Part shown: positions 15,418-24,700 of the stretch, piece after piece | How the letters are laid out: every line of letters starts with the position of its first letter | How positions within the stretch are numbered: the stretch's first letter is position 1 | Assembly (NCBI GenBank): GCA_965365445.1 | Contig: CBDUBS010000019.1 | Coordinates: forward strand, 1 to 30,450 | Direction of reading: 5' to 3' | DNA: 30,450 bases | Source: CBDUBS01 sp965365445 | GTDB lineage: Bacteria; Bacteroidota; Rhodothermia; Rhodothermales; DASSAV01 | Position numbers and translations under genes: made by a program | The notes under the pieces: model-generated | The model's input: only the letters and a program-made list of their open reading frames with translations | Told to the model about the DNA's origin: nothing | The model's database searches: none

Positions 15418-18393
15418 ATGAGGTGGCGTACCCTCCTTCCTTTCCTGATCCTGTCGTACTGTTTCTGGTGGGTTGCTCCGGCCTCCGCCCAGTACGGATA
15501 CCATTTCGGCAGGAATAAGGTACAGTACGAGAATTTCGACTGGAACGTGCTGAAAACGGAGCACTTCGATGTGTATTATTACCCGGAGATGCGCGAACTG
15601 GCCGAGCACGGCGCTTTTTTTGCGGAAGAGGCGTACGTCGAACTTCAGAACCGGTTCAACTACTCCCTGAACCGGAGAATCCCCCTCATTTTTTACTCCT
15701 CGAACATACATTTCAAGCAAACGAACGTCACGCCGGGGTTCATTCCGGACGGAGTGGGAGGGTTTTTCGAGTTTCTGAAGGGCCGCGTGGTCATCCCGGC
15801 CAATGGTGACATTCATCGATTCCGGAGAGTGGTCAGGCACGAGATGGTCCACGTGTTTACGCACGCCAGAGTTATCCGCACGCTCCGAGACCACCGTATC
15901 CCGGCGGATCGTTTCCTGCCGTTGTGGTTCACGGAGGGTCTGGCGGAATACTGGTCCGGCGAGCCGGATTACCAGCATGAGATGATGATGCGGGACGCAA
16001 TATTTTCCAACTACCTCGTTCCGTTGGAAAATATCGATCGCATAGCCGGCACCTACCTGATGTACAAACAGGGAGAAGCGATTTGCCGTTTCATCTCGGA
16101 GGAGTACGGAGAGGAGCGATTGCTTAACCTGATGGATAACGTCTGGCGAGATCGGGACTTCCGTGTCGTCATGGAATGGGTGCTTCAGGATAAATTTGCA
16201 CGTATCGCGGAGCGGTGGCAGGGGTGGCTCAAGGAGCAGTATTACCCGGCCCTGGAGTCGGTCGATATCGCATCATACGCCGCCGGGGGGATCGGCACGG
16301 AAGGGTTCAACTCCAAGCCCGCGTTCTACCGGTTCAAGGACGGAGCCCGAAAGGTGTATTACGTCGGTAACCGGACAGGATACACCAACGTGTACCAGGT
16401 AACCGTGGACTCGCTGCACCGCCCGCTGGAGCGGTCGTCTGTGCTCATTCGGGGGGAACGTGGGGATCGGTTTGAAGCATTTCACCTCTTTGAAAGCCGT
16501 ATCAGCGTCTCTTCGGACGGCAAGCTGGCATTCGTCACCAAAAGCGGCGGGCAGGACGTCATCCACGTTTACGATCTCGAAAAAGATGAAATGGGGCCCA
16601 CGTATGGCTTCGAGGGCCTGGTTGCCGTGTACAGCCCCGATTGGAGCCCCGACGGGAGAAAACTCGTCTTTTCCTCCATAGCGCAGGATGGATTCAGCGA
16701 CCTGTACTCCTACGATACGGATAACGGCAAGCTCTTGCGATTGACCGATGATGCCTACGATGATCGCGATCCCGCGTGGAGTCCGGACGGAAGCCGGATC
16801 GTTTTCTCGTCGGATCGTACGTCCGAGGGATATGATGCGGCGTATAACTTGTTTGCCTTCAACGTGGAGTCCGGTCAAATCGACTATGTAACGTATGGCT
16901 CCCGTTTCGACTTCTCCCCCGAGTGGAGCCCCGATGGGAAGCACCTCGTATTTATCAGCACGCTGAAGGATAGCACCGGACGGTATACGGCTCAGAACGT
17001 GTGGACGGCCGATATGTCATCCGAAGTGCAGGAGCCGGTGGTAGCCTCGACAGCCGATGTGGCCACTTCGGAAGGGTCGTGGGGAGGTGCGAAACGGACC
17101 CTCATGCAACTTACCGATGTGACGGGTGCGGCTTTCGATCCGGTTTGGACGCAGGATGACAACCTCGTCTTTTCCAGTTTCGAGCACTACCGCTTTACGG
17201 TCCGCAGCTTGCCGAACGTGGATTCGCTGATGGCGCAACCGGATCGGGAAGAAATCGTTCGTCTGGACGATCCGGGTGAAACCTGGGCGTTTGCCCGGAT
17301 AGGAGCGGCGGAAGGCGCCGAGACGGCTCCGTACCGTCGCAAATACAACCTCGATATAGCGCAAGGTGCTCTGAATCAGAACCCGGTGTGGGGTACCACG
17401 GGCGGCGCTGTGCTGGCCTTTTCCGATATGCTGGGCGACGACTACTGGTACCTCATGCTGTACAATTCGGCCAGATCCCAGGGCGACTTTCTCCGCAGCC
17501 TCAATTTCTCGCTGTCAAGGGTGCAGTTGCATAGCCGGACGAACATTGCTTACGGTCTGTACCGGTACGGAGGATTACGCTACGACATTACCGACCCGGA
17601 CGCACCGGGCGAGTGGCCGATTTTCTGGGAGACCATGTACGGAGGGTTCGGGGAAATCAGTTATCCGCTTTCGATGTTCCGCCGGATAGAAATCGGTACG
17701 TCGATGAACTGGAGTGACAAGGAAATAAACATCGCCGATGTGGATAGGAAAGCACTCCTGCTCTCCAACTATGCTTCTATCGTACACGACAACGCCCTTT
17801 TTGGACAAAATGGACCGATCGAAGGGTGGCGAGCCAGCCTGACGGCCGCTTACACCACCGATGTGCTTTATTCCAACGTCAATTATTTTACGACGATCGC
17901 CGATATCAGGCATTACTGGAGGTTATCGAGACAGATCACTCTCGCCTCCTGGGCCATGGGCCGGCTCAATGAGGGACGCGAAGCCCGATTGTTCATCCTG
18001 GGCGGAAGCTGGGATCTTCGCGGGTACGACATGTTCAGCATTCGCGGCAAGAAGCTATGGTTTACCTCGCACGAGCTGCGCTTTCCAATTTTGAATGCAC
18101 CCTCGGTGTTTCTGCCGGTCCTTGCGCCCTTTGGAATCTCCAACCTGAGGGGCGCCCTCTTTCTCGATGCGACACACGTCTGGAACGGTGGGTACTACGA
18201 CCGGCAGCGGCTTCCTCTGGCGAGCAGCGCGCTGACCACCGGCCAGACGATTGGCTCGGCGGGCCTCGGTTTTCGGCTCAATCTGTTCGGCGGTTTCGTC
18301 CTTCGGTATGATATCGGCTACCGCTTCTACGAGGGCTTTCGCGAACGCGGTGATCGACCCTTCAAGCAGTTTTTCTTTGGATGGGATTTCTAG
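15418..18393 (+). CDS. Gluzincin metallopeptidase / TolB-type propeller / outer-membrane barrel fusion protein
   Basis: A 991-residue exported protein with three parts. The signal peptide ends in APASA (cleavage after 24). An M1-like (peptidase MA) domain carries HEMVH at 141-145 and WFTEGLAEY with the third zinc ligand Glu173. From about 370 to 600, TolB/PD40-type propeller repeats are seen, with WSPDG or variants near residues 408, 453 and 502, and a degenerate copy near 577. From about 660 to the end the sequence alternates as in a BamA/TamA-type outer-membrane barrel and finishes in a terminal Phe, the barrel-insertion signal. The active site looks intact, so it may be a surface or periplasm-facing protease held in the outer membrane. 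I chose the ATG at 15418 because the signal peptide begins there. The BamB-like lipoprotein follows after 41 bp. Substrate and true function are unknown. Confidence 0.85.
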   Translation: MRWRTLLPFLILSYCFWWVAPASAQYGYHFGRNKVQYENFDWNVLKTEHFDVYYYPEMRELAEHGAFFAEEAYVELQNRFNYSLNRRIPLIFYSSNIHFKQTNVTPGFIPDGVGGFFEFLKGRVVIPANGDIHRFRRVVRHEMVHVFTHARVIRTLRDHRIPADRFLPLWFTEGLAEYWSGEPDYQHEMMMRDAIFSNYLVPLENIDRIAGTYLMYKQGEAICRFISEEYGEERLLNLMDNVWRDRDFRVVMEWVLQDKFARIAERWQGWLKEQYYPALESVDIASYAAGGIGTEGFNSKPAFYRFKDGARKVYYVGNRTGYTNVYQVTVDSLHRPLERSSVLIRGERGDRFEAFHLFESRISVSSDGKLAFVTKSGGQDVIHVYDLEKDEMGPTYGFEGLVAVYSPDWSPDGRKLVFSSIAQDGFSDLYSYDTDNGKLLRLTDDAYDDRDPAWSPDGSRIVFSSDRTSEGYDAAYNLFAFNVESGQIDYVTYGSRFDFSPEWSPDGKHLVFISTLKDSTGRYTAQNVWTADMSSEVQEPVVASTADVATSEGSWGGAKRTLMQLTDVTGAAFDPVWTQDDNLVFSSFEHYRFTVRSLPNVDSLMAQPDREEIVRLDDPGETWAFARIGAAEGAETAPYRRKYNLDIAQGALNQNPVWGTTGGAVLAFSDMLGDDYWYLMLYNSARSQGDFLRSLNFSLSRVQLHSRTNIAYGLYRYGGLRYDITDPDAPGEWPIFWETMYGGFGEISYPLSMFRRIEIGTSMNWSDKEINIADVDRKALLLSNYASIVHDNALFGQNGPIEGWRASLTAAYTTDVLYSNVNYFTTIADIRHYWRLSRQITLASWAMGRLNEGREARLFILGGSWDLRGYDMFSIRGKKLWFTSHELRFPILNAPSVFLPVLAPFGISNLRGALFLDATHVWNGGYYDRQRLPLASSALTTGQTIGSAGLGFRLNLFGGFVLRYDIGYRFYEGFRERGDRPFKQFFFGWDF

Positions 18394-18434
18394 CATTCGC
18401 CGCCCATCCGGCACTCGTAAGGCTGTCGTTGCCC

Positions 18435-19610
18435 ATGTCGCGTCGTTTCCGTCATCTTCAGATCGTCCTTTGCGGGGTTTGTGTGATCCTTGGCTCTGGA
18501 TGCCGAACCTTGCAACTTCAACAGCCCACAACGCTCAATGAAACCGACTGGACGGTCGAAGGAGACGCAGCCGGGCACGCATACCACGTTCAGGCCGGCC
18601 CTGCCCCTCCGCTCGAGGTGGCATGGACGTACAATGCCACGGCAGGCTTCGGCCCCGGTTCGCCTATTGTGGTGGGTAATCTGGTTCTGGTGGGCAATCG
18701 AAAAGGTGAGGTCCACGGCATCCGACTGGATACGGGAAAGCGGGTCGGTTTGCGACGCTTTGGAGCATCCATCGAGGGCACGCCGGTTGTCGATGGCGGA
18801 ATCGTCTACGTTCCCGTTGCCTGGGGAGGCCGTTCCGTTCAAGCGTACAAGCTGTCATCGGCAGGAACCGTATGGCAGACCGACCATCCACCCGTTGAAT
18901 CCGGATTGGTCATCCACAACGGGCTTTTATACGCTGTCGATGTGGAGGGAACCGTCCGGGCCCTCGTTTCGGGTTCGGGTATGGAACGCTGGGCCGCCGA
19001 TCTGGGCGGGGGGCGTTTTCCGGCCAGCCCCGTCCTTGTAAACGATGACGCGCTGGTTGTGGCGGATGACCGGGGGTTGATAAATGCCTTGAACCCGTCT
19101 ACCGGCGCGGTCCTCTGGAAACGGCAACTAAACGCTCCCGTACAGGTTACTCCCTCCTCTGACGGCCGAAAAATCTATTTTGCCACCACCCGGGGAAGGT
19201 TGGCCGCGATAGACCCATCCGACGGAAACATGGTATGGTCGTTTGAAGCGCCCGACACGACCGTGTACCTGACCACGGCGGCTGTATCGCGCGAGCAAGT
19301 CGTATTCGGCGGTTCCGACGGCATCCTGCGCTCTCTCGATCCGGCTTCCGGAACCCTGATGTGGTCGTTTCAGATCGATGAAGCCTTTTCTTCGGCTCCG
19401 CTCATTGCAGGGAATGTGGTGTATGCCGGCAGTATGGGAGCTAACCTGTACGCCCTCGATGCAGAGACCGGCGCCCTGCTCTGGTCGGAAAAACTAAAAG
19501 GCCGCGTAAAATCCGGGATGGCGGCGGCAGGAGATCGCCTGGTGGTGCTTGCGGAACCCAATCTCGTTTATCTTTTCAAGCCGGAGGAAAGCTATGCGGC
19601 AAAGCCTTAA
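18435..19610 (+). CDS. BamB-like PQQ-repeat lipoprotein
   Basis: A 391-residue lipoprotein with PQQ-type beta-propeller repeats. The start at 18435 gives a short basic N-terminus, a hydrophobic core and the lipobox LGSGC, so Cys23 would be lipidated. Repeats of the form 'ALDPSTGxxxW' run to the C-terminus: LNPSTGAVLWKRQL, IDPSDGNMVWSFE, LDPASGTLMWSFQ and LDAETGALLWSEK are easy to see, indicating a seven- or eight-bladed propeller. BamB helps feed barrel proteins to BamA; the neighbouring barrel fusion suggests a similar scaffold role, but other PQQ-like lipoproteins exist. An earlier in-frame ATG at 18381 would overlap the previous gene and spoil the signal peptide. The next gene starts 17 bp before this stop. 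Confidence 0.82.
   Translation: MSRRFRHLQIVLCGVCVILGSGCRTLQLQQPTTLNETDWTVEGDAAGHAYHVQAGPAPPLEVAWTYNATAGFGPGSPIVVGNLVLVGNRKGEVHGIRLDTGKRVGLRRFGASIEGTPVVDGGIVYVPVAWGGRSVQAYKLSSAGTVWQTDHPPVESGLVIHNGLLYAVDVEGTVRALVSGSGMERWAADLGGGRFPASPVLVNDDALVVADDRGLINALNPSTGAVLWKRQLNAPVQVTPSSDGRKIYFATTRGRLAAIDPSDGNMVWSFEAPDTTVYLTTAAVSREQVVFGGSDGILRSLDPASGTLMWSFQIDEAFSSAPLIAGNVVYAGSMGANLYALDAETGALLWSEKLKGRVKSGMAAAGDRLVVLAEPNLVYLFKPEESYAAKP
19583..19589 (+). promoter_or_regulatory. Ribosome binding site inside the BamB-like gene
   Basis: GGAGGAA at 19583-19589 sits 4 nt before the ATG at 19594, still within the upstream coding sequence. It supports this start for the PEGA-like gene over an in-frame start at 19549. 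Confidence 0.7.
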
Positions 19611-20376
19611 CGGCATGGGGATTCTGGTGCTCGCGTTGCTCTGCAGCGAACCCTCGAAGGCACAGTCGGGCATTCTGATTCAACTCGAAACGAATGCCCC
19701 GGAGGGAATCGTTTACGCCGACTCTACCGCCCTCGGACCTGCACGGATCGGAACGTTCGTCGTGCCGGCAAACACGCGCGAAATAAGGATGCTTCCTCCG
19801 GGCTCGGCGTCGTGGACCATCGAGCCGATCCGGTTCTTTCTTCCACGGGATACTACGCGTGTCGTCTCGGTTCGGTTGGATTTTCCCTACCACTATCGCA
19901 TCGAATCCGTCCCGTTCGGAGCGGAAGTTTATCTGGAGACCGAAAGCGGGAGCACCCGGTTGGGGGTTACTCCGCTGGTTCACCGCAGCGACCAATCCGT
20001 TGCAGGAATATTCAGGTTAAGGAAACCGGGATACGTATCGGAAACCGTGAATCCGGAGCCGCAAGTCTGGAGCCGCTACTCGGTACTCATGTCGCCGGTG
20101 GTTTCTGAAATGGTTGCGTCATCGGAGGTCGAATGGCAACCGCCGGCCCGTTTCCGTTCGTGGATCGATTACTCGGCTATAGGGCTGGCGGTGGTATCCG
20201 GCGCTCTTGCCGTACATTACAAGTTCAAGGCGGATCGCCGGTATGATTTGTACACACGAAGCGGCGATGCCTCGCTAAAGGATGATGTAAAACGATTCGA
20301 TACGCGCGCCGCCATCGGCCTTGCCGGAATGCAGGTAGGCATCGGAGTTTTTGCCCTGCGCCTTGTGATTCGTTGA
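19594..20376 (+). CDS. PEGA-like domain exported protein with C-terminal membrane segments
   Basis: A 260-residue protein that starts inside the BamB-like gene (17-bp overlap), with a clear ribosome binding site, so the two are translationally coupled. A signal peptide (hydrophobic 9-18, SKA-Q) precedes a beta-rich region. There, about 95-170, YRIESVPFGAEVYLE, LGVTPLVHR and FRLRKPGYVSETV reproduce the PEGA pattern (structural repeat 'P.GA.V...G...G.TP......G...L.  .GY'). The C-terminus has two hydrophobic segments, near 188-202 and 238-257, separated by a charged stretch rich in Tyr, Lys and Asp. PEGA domains are found in surface and cell-wall-associated proteins; the exact role is unknown. 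Context suggests an accessory of the neighbouring outer-membrane proteins. Confidence 0.7.
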   Translation: MRQSLNGMGILVLALLCSEPSKAQSGILIQLETNAPEGIVYADSTALGPARIGTFVVPANTREIRMLPPGSASWTIEPIRFFLPRDTTRVVSVRLDFPYHYRIESVPFGAEVYLETESGSTRLGVTPLVHRSDQSVAGIFRLRKPGYVSETVNPEPQVWSRYSVLMSPVVSEMVASSEVEWQPPARFRSWIDYSAIGLAVVSGALAVHYKFKADRRYDLYTRSGDASLKDDVKRFDTRAAIGLAGMQVGIGVFALRLVIR

Positions 20377-20434
20377 AAGCGTGATGTAGATTCGCCCTTG
20401 ATGCAGGCGTTACGTTAATCCAATCCGAAATACC

Positions 20435-20905
20435 GTGCTAAAAGAAACGCTGGCGCAGGATTTGAAGGAAGCTATGCGGGCCAAACATGACGCTCGGCTC
20501 CGTACCATTCGATCGTTGCGGGCTGCGCTGCTCGAAAAGGAAATCGAGGAGCGGCAGGGCGGGATAGCCGTCCTGACGGAAGACCAGGAGCTGGCGGTGG
20601 TGCAGAAACAGGCCAAGCAGCGAAGGGATGCCATAGAGCAGTACCGGGCCGCCGGTCGAGACGACCTGGTCGTGCGGGAATCCGAGGAGTTGGAGATTCT
20701 TCAGGGATACCTTCCCCAACAGGCTTCCGAAGACGAAATACGCCGGATCGTGCACGAGGTCATCGTAGCGACGGGCGCTGCATCTCCCAGAGATATGGGA
20801 AGAGTTATGGGAGAGGCCGTTAAACGCCTGCGCGGAAAAGCGGAAGGTAGACGAATCCAGCAGTTGGTACAGGAAATTCTGCAAGGGCTGAAACAGCCCT
20901 CCTGA
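20435..20905 (+). CDS. YqeY/GatB-like domain protein
   Basis: A 156-residue protein of the YqeY family, whose fold resembles the tail domain of the GatB subunit of tRNA-dependent amidotransferase. Typical blocks are LKEAMRAKHDARLRTIRSLRAAL at the N-terminus (first 32 residues), the middle KQAKQRRDAIEQY, the LQGYLPQQ block and the C-terminal GRVMGEAVKRLRGKAEGR. These proteins are thought to bind tRNA or RNA, but the function is not established. The start is a GTG at 20435; no upstream ATG in frame gives a better N-terminus. It follows the PEGA-like gene by 58 bp and precedes cvpA by 47 bp. Confidence 0.9.
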   Translation: MLKETLAQDLKEAMRAKHDARLRTIRSLRAALLEKEIEERQGGIAVLTEDQELAVVQKQAKQRRDAIEQYRAAGRDDLVVRESEELEILQGYLPQQASEDEIRRIVHEVIVATGAASPRDMGRVMGEAVKRLRGKAEGRRIQQLVQEILQGLKQPS

Positions 20906-20952
20906 ACCCGTGAACGCATCCGGTGGGCGGTTTTGAATGACTTGTTAACTCC

Positions 20953-21471
20953 ATGGGAACGCTGGACCTGGTTATTCTGCTCGTACTGGTGCTGGGCCTG
21001 GTGCACGGCCTGTTTACCGGTTTAGTGAAACAGGTAGTGGGGCTGGCAGCAGTGATCCTGGGGTTTATTCTCGCCGCCGTTTTTCGTCAGGCCGCCGGAG
21101 AGTGGGTGGCTGATGCCTTTGGCCTTCCGCTCTTCCTGGGCACGGCCGCCGGTTTCGCACTCATCTTTACGGCGGTTCAGGCGATTGCATTTGTCGTGGT
21201 TCGCGTAATGGAGCGCGTCCTCGGAGCCCTGCACCTCTCCGTGCTTAATCGGGCGGCCGGGGGAGTGGCCGGCGTTTTCCGATCCGCTTTTTTGATCAGT
21301 GTAATCCTGTTTCTGCTCGGCTATCTGGGGGTGCCGTCGGAAGAAACCCGGAGGGAGTCAACGCTTTTTACACCCGTAGCCTCCGTATTGCCGGTCGCCT
21401 GGAATTACGTGGCGGAACACTGGTCCACCATCGAGCGAATTCCCGATTTCAGGCGCCGCGATAAAGGCTGA
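20953..21471 (+). CDS. cvpA: CvpA family membrane protein
   Basis: A 172-residue inner-membrane protein of the CvpA family (named from colicin V production; broader roles in envelope or purine-related stress are proposed). Four hydrophobic segments are visible at about 4-22, 27-43, 58-80 and 105-124, with the family pattern L-D-(V/L)-(V/I)-L near the start and G-hydrophobic GL.K repeats (GLFTGLVKQVVGLAA). LNRAAGGVAGVFRSAF is the conserved third block. The polar C-terminal tail is short. The ATG at 20953 places the first membrane segment right after the start. It lies 47 bp after the YqeY gene and 171 bp before sbcC. Confidence 0.85.
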   Translation: MGTLDLVILLVLVLGLVHGLFTGLVKQVVGLAAVILGFILAAVFRQAAGEWVADAFGLPLFLGTAAGFALIFTAVQAIAFVVVRVMERVLGALHLSVLNRAAGGVAGVFRSAFLISVILFLLGYLGVPSEETRRESTLFTPVASVLPVAWNYVAEHWSTIERIPDFRRRDKG

Positions 21472-21642
21472 TCTTTACCACCGGCCGGGGGAAACGCCGT
21501 CTCGGTGTTGATCGCCGGGAGGTTTTTCCTGCTTACGATGCAGGCATCGCTTTCGGTTGACTCGCTTCACCGGGCGCCTGACTACTACACCGCGCCGCAA
21601 GCATTCTCCTTTGCGGCGGTTCATGTTGTTCGCACCAGACCT

Positions 21643-24600
21643 ATGATCCCTGTAGAACTCAAGCTGTCCAATTTTCTCAGCTACGGTACGGCTGCCCCCG
21701 CGCTCGATTTCCGGCAGTTTCACGTAGCGTGCCTGTCCGGGCGAAATGGACAGGGTAAGTCGGCATTGCTCGATGCCATGACATGGGCGCTCTGGGGTGA
21801 AGCCAGGAAGTCGAGCGAATCCAGGAAACCGGATGCAGAACTGATTCGCAACGGCACCCATCGGATGCAGGTCGAGCTGGTATTCGACGTAGAAGGGGAA
21901 CGTTACCGTGTCACCAGAACGTTTGCCCTCACGAAGTCGGGAAAAACGAACCAGCCGCAGCTCGAGTTTGGTGTATTGGAGCCTTCAACCAGCACGTACC
22001 GGGCTCTTACCGCCGCTTCCATGCGCGAGACGCAGGAAAAAATCAATCTCATTCTCGGGATCGACTACGACACGTTCATCAACTCGGCCATGTTGCTCCA
22101 GGGCCGCTCCGACGAGTTCACGAAGAAAAAGCCGAGCGACCGAAAGGATATACTGGCCCGTATTCTGAATCTGGAGCGGTTCGAGGTTCTCTCCGGCCTG
22201 GCTCGGGATCGCGAGCGCACGGCATCCGATCAGATTGCGCGCATCGAGAGCGAGTGCAGCCGTCTTATCCGTGCCCTGGAGCATGAAAGCGAGTGGAACG
22301 AAGCGCTGGCAGGCGCACGGAGTCAGGCTACAGAAGAACAGAAACGACTGGAGGCCCTTCGCCAGGAGGAGCAGCAAATCGTCCGGAAGCTAAACGATCT
22401 GGATGCGGCCGAGAGGGAAGTGGAGTCGGTTGTGGCATCCATCATGAAAATTGACGAACAAATCGGGGCGCTGGATGAGGAGTCGGGTGGTCTGGAAAAA
22501 CGGATTACCGAAGCGGGGGCGTTGCTCGGTCGCCGCGATGAAATTATCCGAGAATATGAACGTTATGAAAGGCTACTCAAAGAACGCGATGACCTCGACG
22601 TGAAAAGAGAGCTGCACCGGGGTCTCGAAATACGTATCACGCAGAAGGAAAACGAGCTTCGTGAGGCAAAAAGCACGCAGGACAAACGGTTGCACACCCT
22701 ATCGGTCGATCTCAAAAGCGTCCGTAAGTTTAAGGATCAAGCATTGCAGCAGTTGCTCGAAGCTCCCGAGGCGCAGCGCGGATTAGCGAAGGCCAGAGCG
22801 GCCCGGGTCCGGTTTCAGGAACTACAGGCCGTTCATGACAAGCGACTCGCGCTGGAAGAGCGCAAACGCGAGATCGAGACGCGCCTGACAGGGCTGAAGG
22901 AATCGATAAACGGCCAGTATCAACGGCTAAGAAGGGAGATAGAGGAAAGAAAAGAGCAGCGGTCCGCCGAAGCCCTGGAGCAGGAGCGGGAACGCCTTAA
23001 GCACGCTGCCGATGAGTACGAGCGAGCAAGAGAACGGCTCGAAACAACCCGAAGTGAGGGACAGGCCGTTAAGGAAGAAATCGAACGCCATCTTGGTCTG
23101 GTGAAGGCGCGAAAGGCGGAGCAAGAAAAGCGTCTGGATGACTATAACCGATTCAAGAGCGCCGACAGCGGCGTTTGCCCCACCTGTCGAAGCAACCTTA
23201 GCACCGAGCGTCGGCGGCAAGTGGATGCGCGCTTTCAGGAAGAGCTCACGTTGCTGCTTGAGGAAATCGACGGTCAGGAAAAAGATATTGCCGGTTTGGA
23301 AGCTACGCGCAGCAGGTTACGGGCTACCTATAACGAATTGCAGAAGGCGCTGGAGCGTTTGAAAGAGGCGCCGGTGAATCTGGCCCGTATAGATGAACGG
23401 ATCGCCCAGCGGTATAAGCAAATGGCCGAGTTGGCGGATAAGGACAAACAGGCGGCCGAGTTCAAGTCGATGCTCGATCAGGAGCAATATGGCCTGGAGG
23501 AAAGACAGGAACGCCGAAATCTCATGGAACAACTGGCGGCCATGCCGCTCGATGAGGCAGAGTATAACCGTCTACGGTCTGAATCGGAACAGATCGTGCG
23601 TTTTGAGGAAATTCTCCGCCGATTGGAGGAGGTGCGCAGCCGGAAGGACGAATACGATCGGCAGGAAAACCGACTGACCGAACAACATGCGGACCTGGCC
23701 CGACAACTCTCGGAAGGGACACCATTCGCTCCTTTCATGGAGGCCATCGCAACCCTCCGGGGTCAGTTGCAAGAGGTGGGATTCGATGCCGAGCGATTTG
23801 AGAAAGTGCGCCGGGAACTAAAAGTCCTGGGAGGAGCCGGCGAGCGGATGAAAGACCTGACGCATGCGCACTCGAACCGCGAAGAGTGGGCCCTGCGTGT
23901 CAAAAAAATACAGGAGGATCGTATAGCCGTCTGCCGGGAGCGTGTTCAGATGGAAGCACGCCGAGATCGTCTGCATGCTTCCCTGGCCGACAGGAAAAAC
24001 CTGGAAGCGCGGTACGCGGAAAAACGAGAAGCCTGTAAAGCGGCCGATGAGGCGCTGGCTTCCTTTCAGCGCCTCATCGGCGACCTGACGGCCCGGCTGC
24101 AACAGGCGGAAAGGGATCGTGCAGAGCTCGAAAATCATCGGGAAGAAATGGCCCTCGTCTCTTCGGACCAGCAATTGTACAGACATCTTCGTGCGGCGTT
24201 CGGGAAGAATGGTATTCCGTCGCTGATAATCGAAGAAACCCTGCCGGACATAGAAGAAACGGCCAACGAATTGCTGGATAAACTGACGGATGGGCGCATG
24301 GAAGTACGCCTGGAGACGCTCAAGGATAAAAAAGACGGCGGTACGAAAGAAACGCTGAATATCGTCATTCGAGATGAGTTAGGCACACGTCGCCCGTATG
24401 AAACGTTTTCGGGGGGAGAGGCCTTCCGGGTTAATTTTGCCCTTCGGATTGCGCTGGCCCGGATTCTGGCGGAGCGAAACGGGGTGCGGATTCGCACGCT
24501 GGTTATCGACGAAGGATTCGGCACACAGGATGAACAGGGGGTTCAGAGCCTCGTCGAGGCCATCAATTCGATTCGCGACGACTTCGAGAAAATCATCGTC

Positions 24601-24699
24601 ATTACGCACATGGATCAGCTCAAGGAGGCCTTTCCCATCCGAATCGAGGTGGAGAAGGATCCTGTAGTCGGGTCGCGCTTCGAAATGCTGGGGATATGA
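21643..24699 (+). CDS. sbcC: SbcC-type SMC-like exonuclease ATPase subunit
   Basis: A 1018-residue SbcC/Rad50-like ATPase, which with SbcD nuclease processes DNA hairpins and double-strand ends. The Walker A GRNGQGKS is at 33-40 and the Q-loop region LLQGRSDEF near 150. Long coiled coils flank a zinc hook CPTC (Cys512, Cys515) in the middle of the protein. The signature SGGEAFRVNFAL begins at Ser923 and Walker B LVIDEGFG has Asp956-Glu957. Length and order match the family. I chose the ATG at 21643 since the homologous part (MIPVELKLSNFLSYG) starts there; the longer in-frame start at 21505 adds residues with no SMC character. No sbcD lies next to it, unusual because the genes are often adjacent. 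It ends 1 bp from the stop of the convergent transporter gene. Confidence 0.95.
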   Translation: MIPVELKLSNFLSYGTAAPALDFRQFHVACLSGRNGQGKSALLDAMTWALWGEARKSSESRKPDAELIRNGTHRMQVELVFDVEGERYRVTRTFALTKSGKTNQPQLEFGVLEPSTSTYRALTAASMRETQEKINLILGIDYDTFINSAMLLQGRSDEFTKKKPSDRKDILARILNLERFEVLSGLARDRERTASDQIARIESECSRLIRALEHESEWNEALAGARSQATEEQKRLEALRQEEQQIVRKLNDLDAAEREVESVVASIMKIDEQIGALDEESGGLEKRITEAGALLGRRDEIIREYERYERLLKERDDLDVKRELHRGLEIRITQKENELREAKSTQDKRLHTLSVDLKSVRKFKDQALQQLLEAPEAQRGLAKARAARVRFQELQAVHDKRLALEERKREIETRLTGLKESINGQYQRLRREIEERKEQRSAEALEQERERLKHAADEYERARERLETTRSEGQAVKEEIERHLGLVKARKAEQEKRLDDYNRFKSADSGVCPTCRSNLSTERRRQVDARFQEELTLLLEEIDGQEKDIAGLEATRSRLRATYNELQKALERLKEAPVNLARIDERIAQRYKQMAELADKDKQAAEFKSMLDQEQYGLEERQERRNLMEQLAAMPLDEAEYNRLRSESEQIVRFEEILRRLEEVRSRKDEYDRQENRLTEQHADLARQLSEGTPFAPFMEAIATLRGQLQEVGFDAERFEKVRRELKVLGGAGERMKDLTHAHSNREEWALRVKKIQEDRIAVCRERVQMEARRDRLHASLADRKNLEARYAEKREACKAADEALASFQRLIGDLTARLQQAERDRAELENHREEMALVSSDQQLYRHLRAAFGKNGIPSLIIEETLPDIEETANELLDKLTDGRMEVRLETLKDKKDGGTKETLNIVIRDELGTRRPYETFSGGEAFRVNFALRIALARILAERNGVRIRTLVIDEGFGTQDEQGVQSLVEAINSIRDDFEKIIVITHMDQLKEAFPIRIEVEKDPVVGSRFEMLGI

Positions 24700-24700
24700 A

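Noticed and set aside
21505..21642. In-frame N-terminal extension of SbcC
   Set aside because: The SbcC homology begins at the ATG at 21643; the extra 46 residues have no signal or domain.
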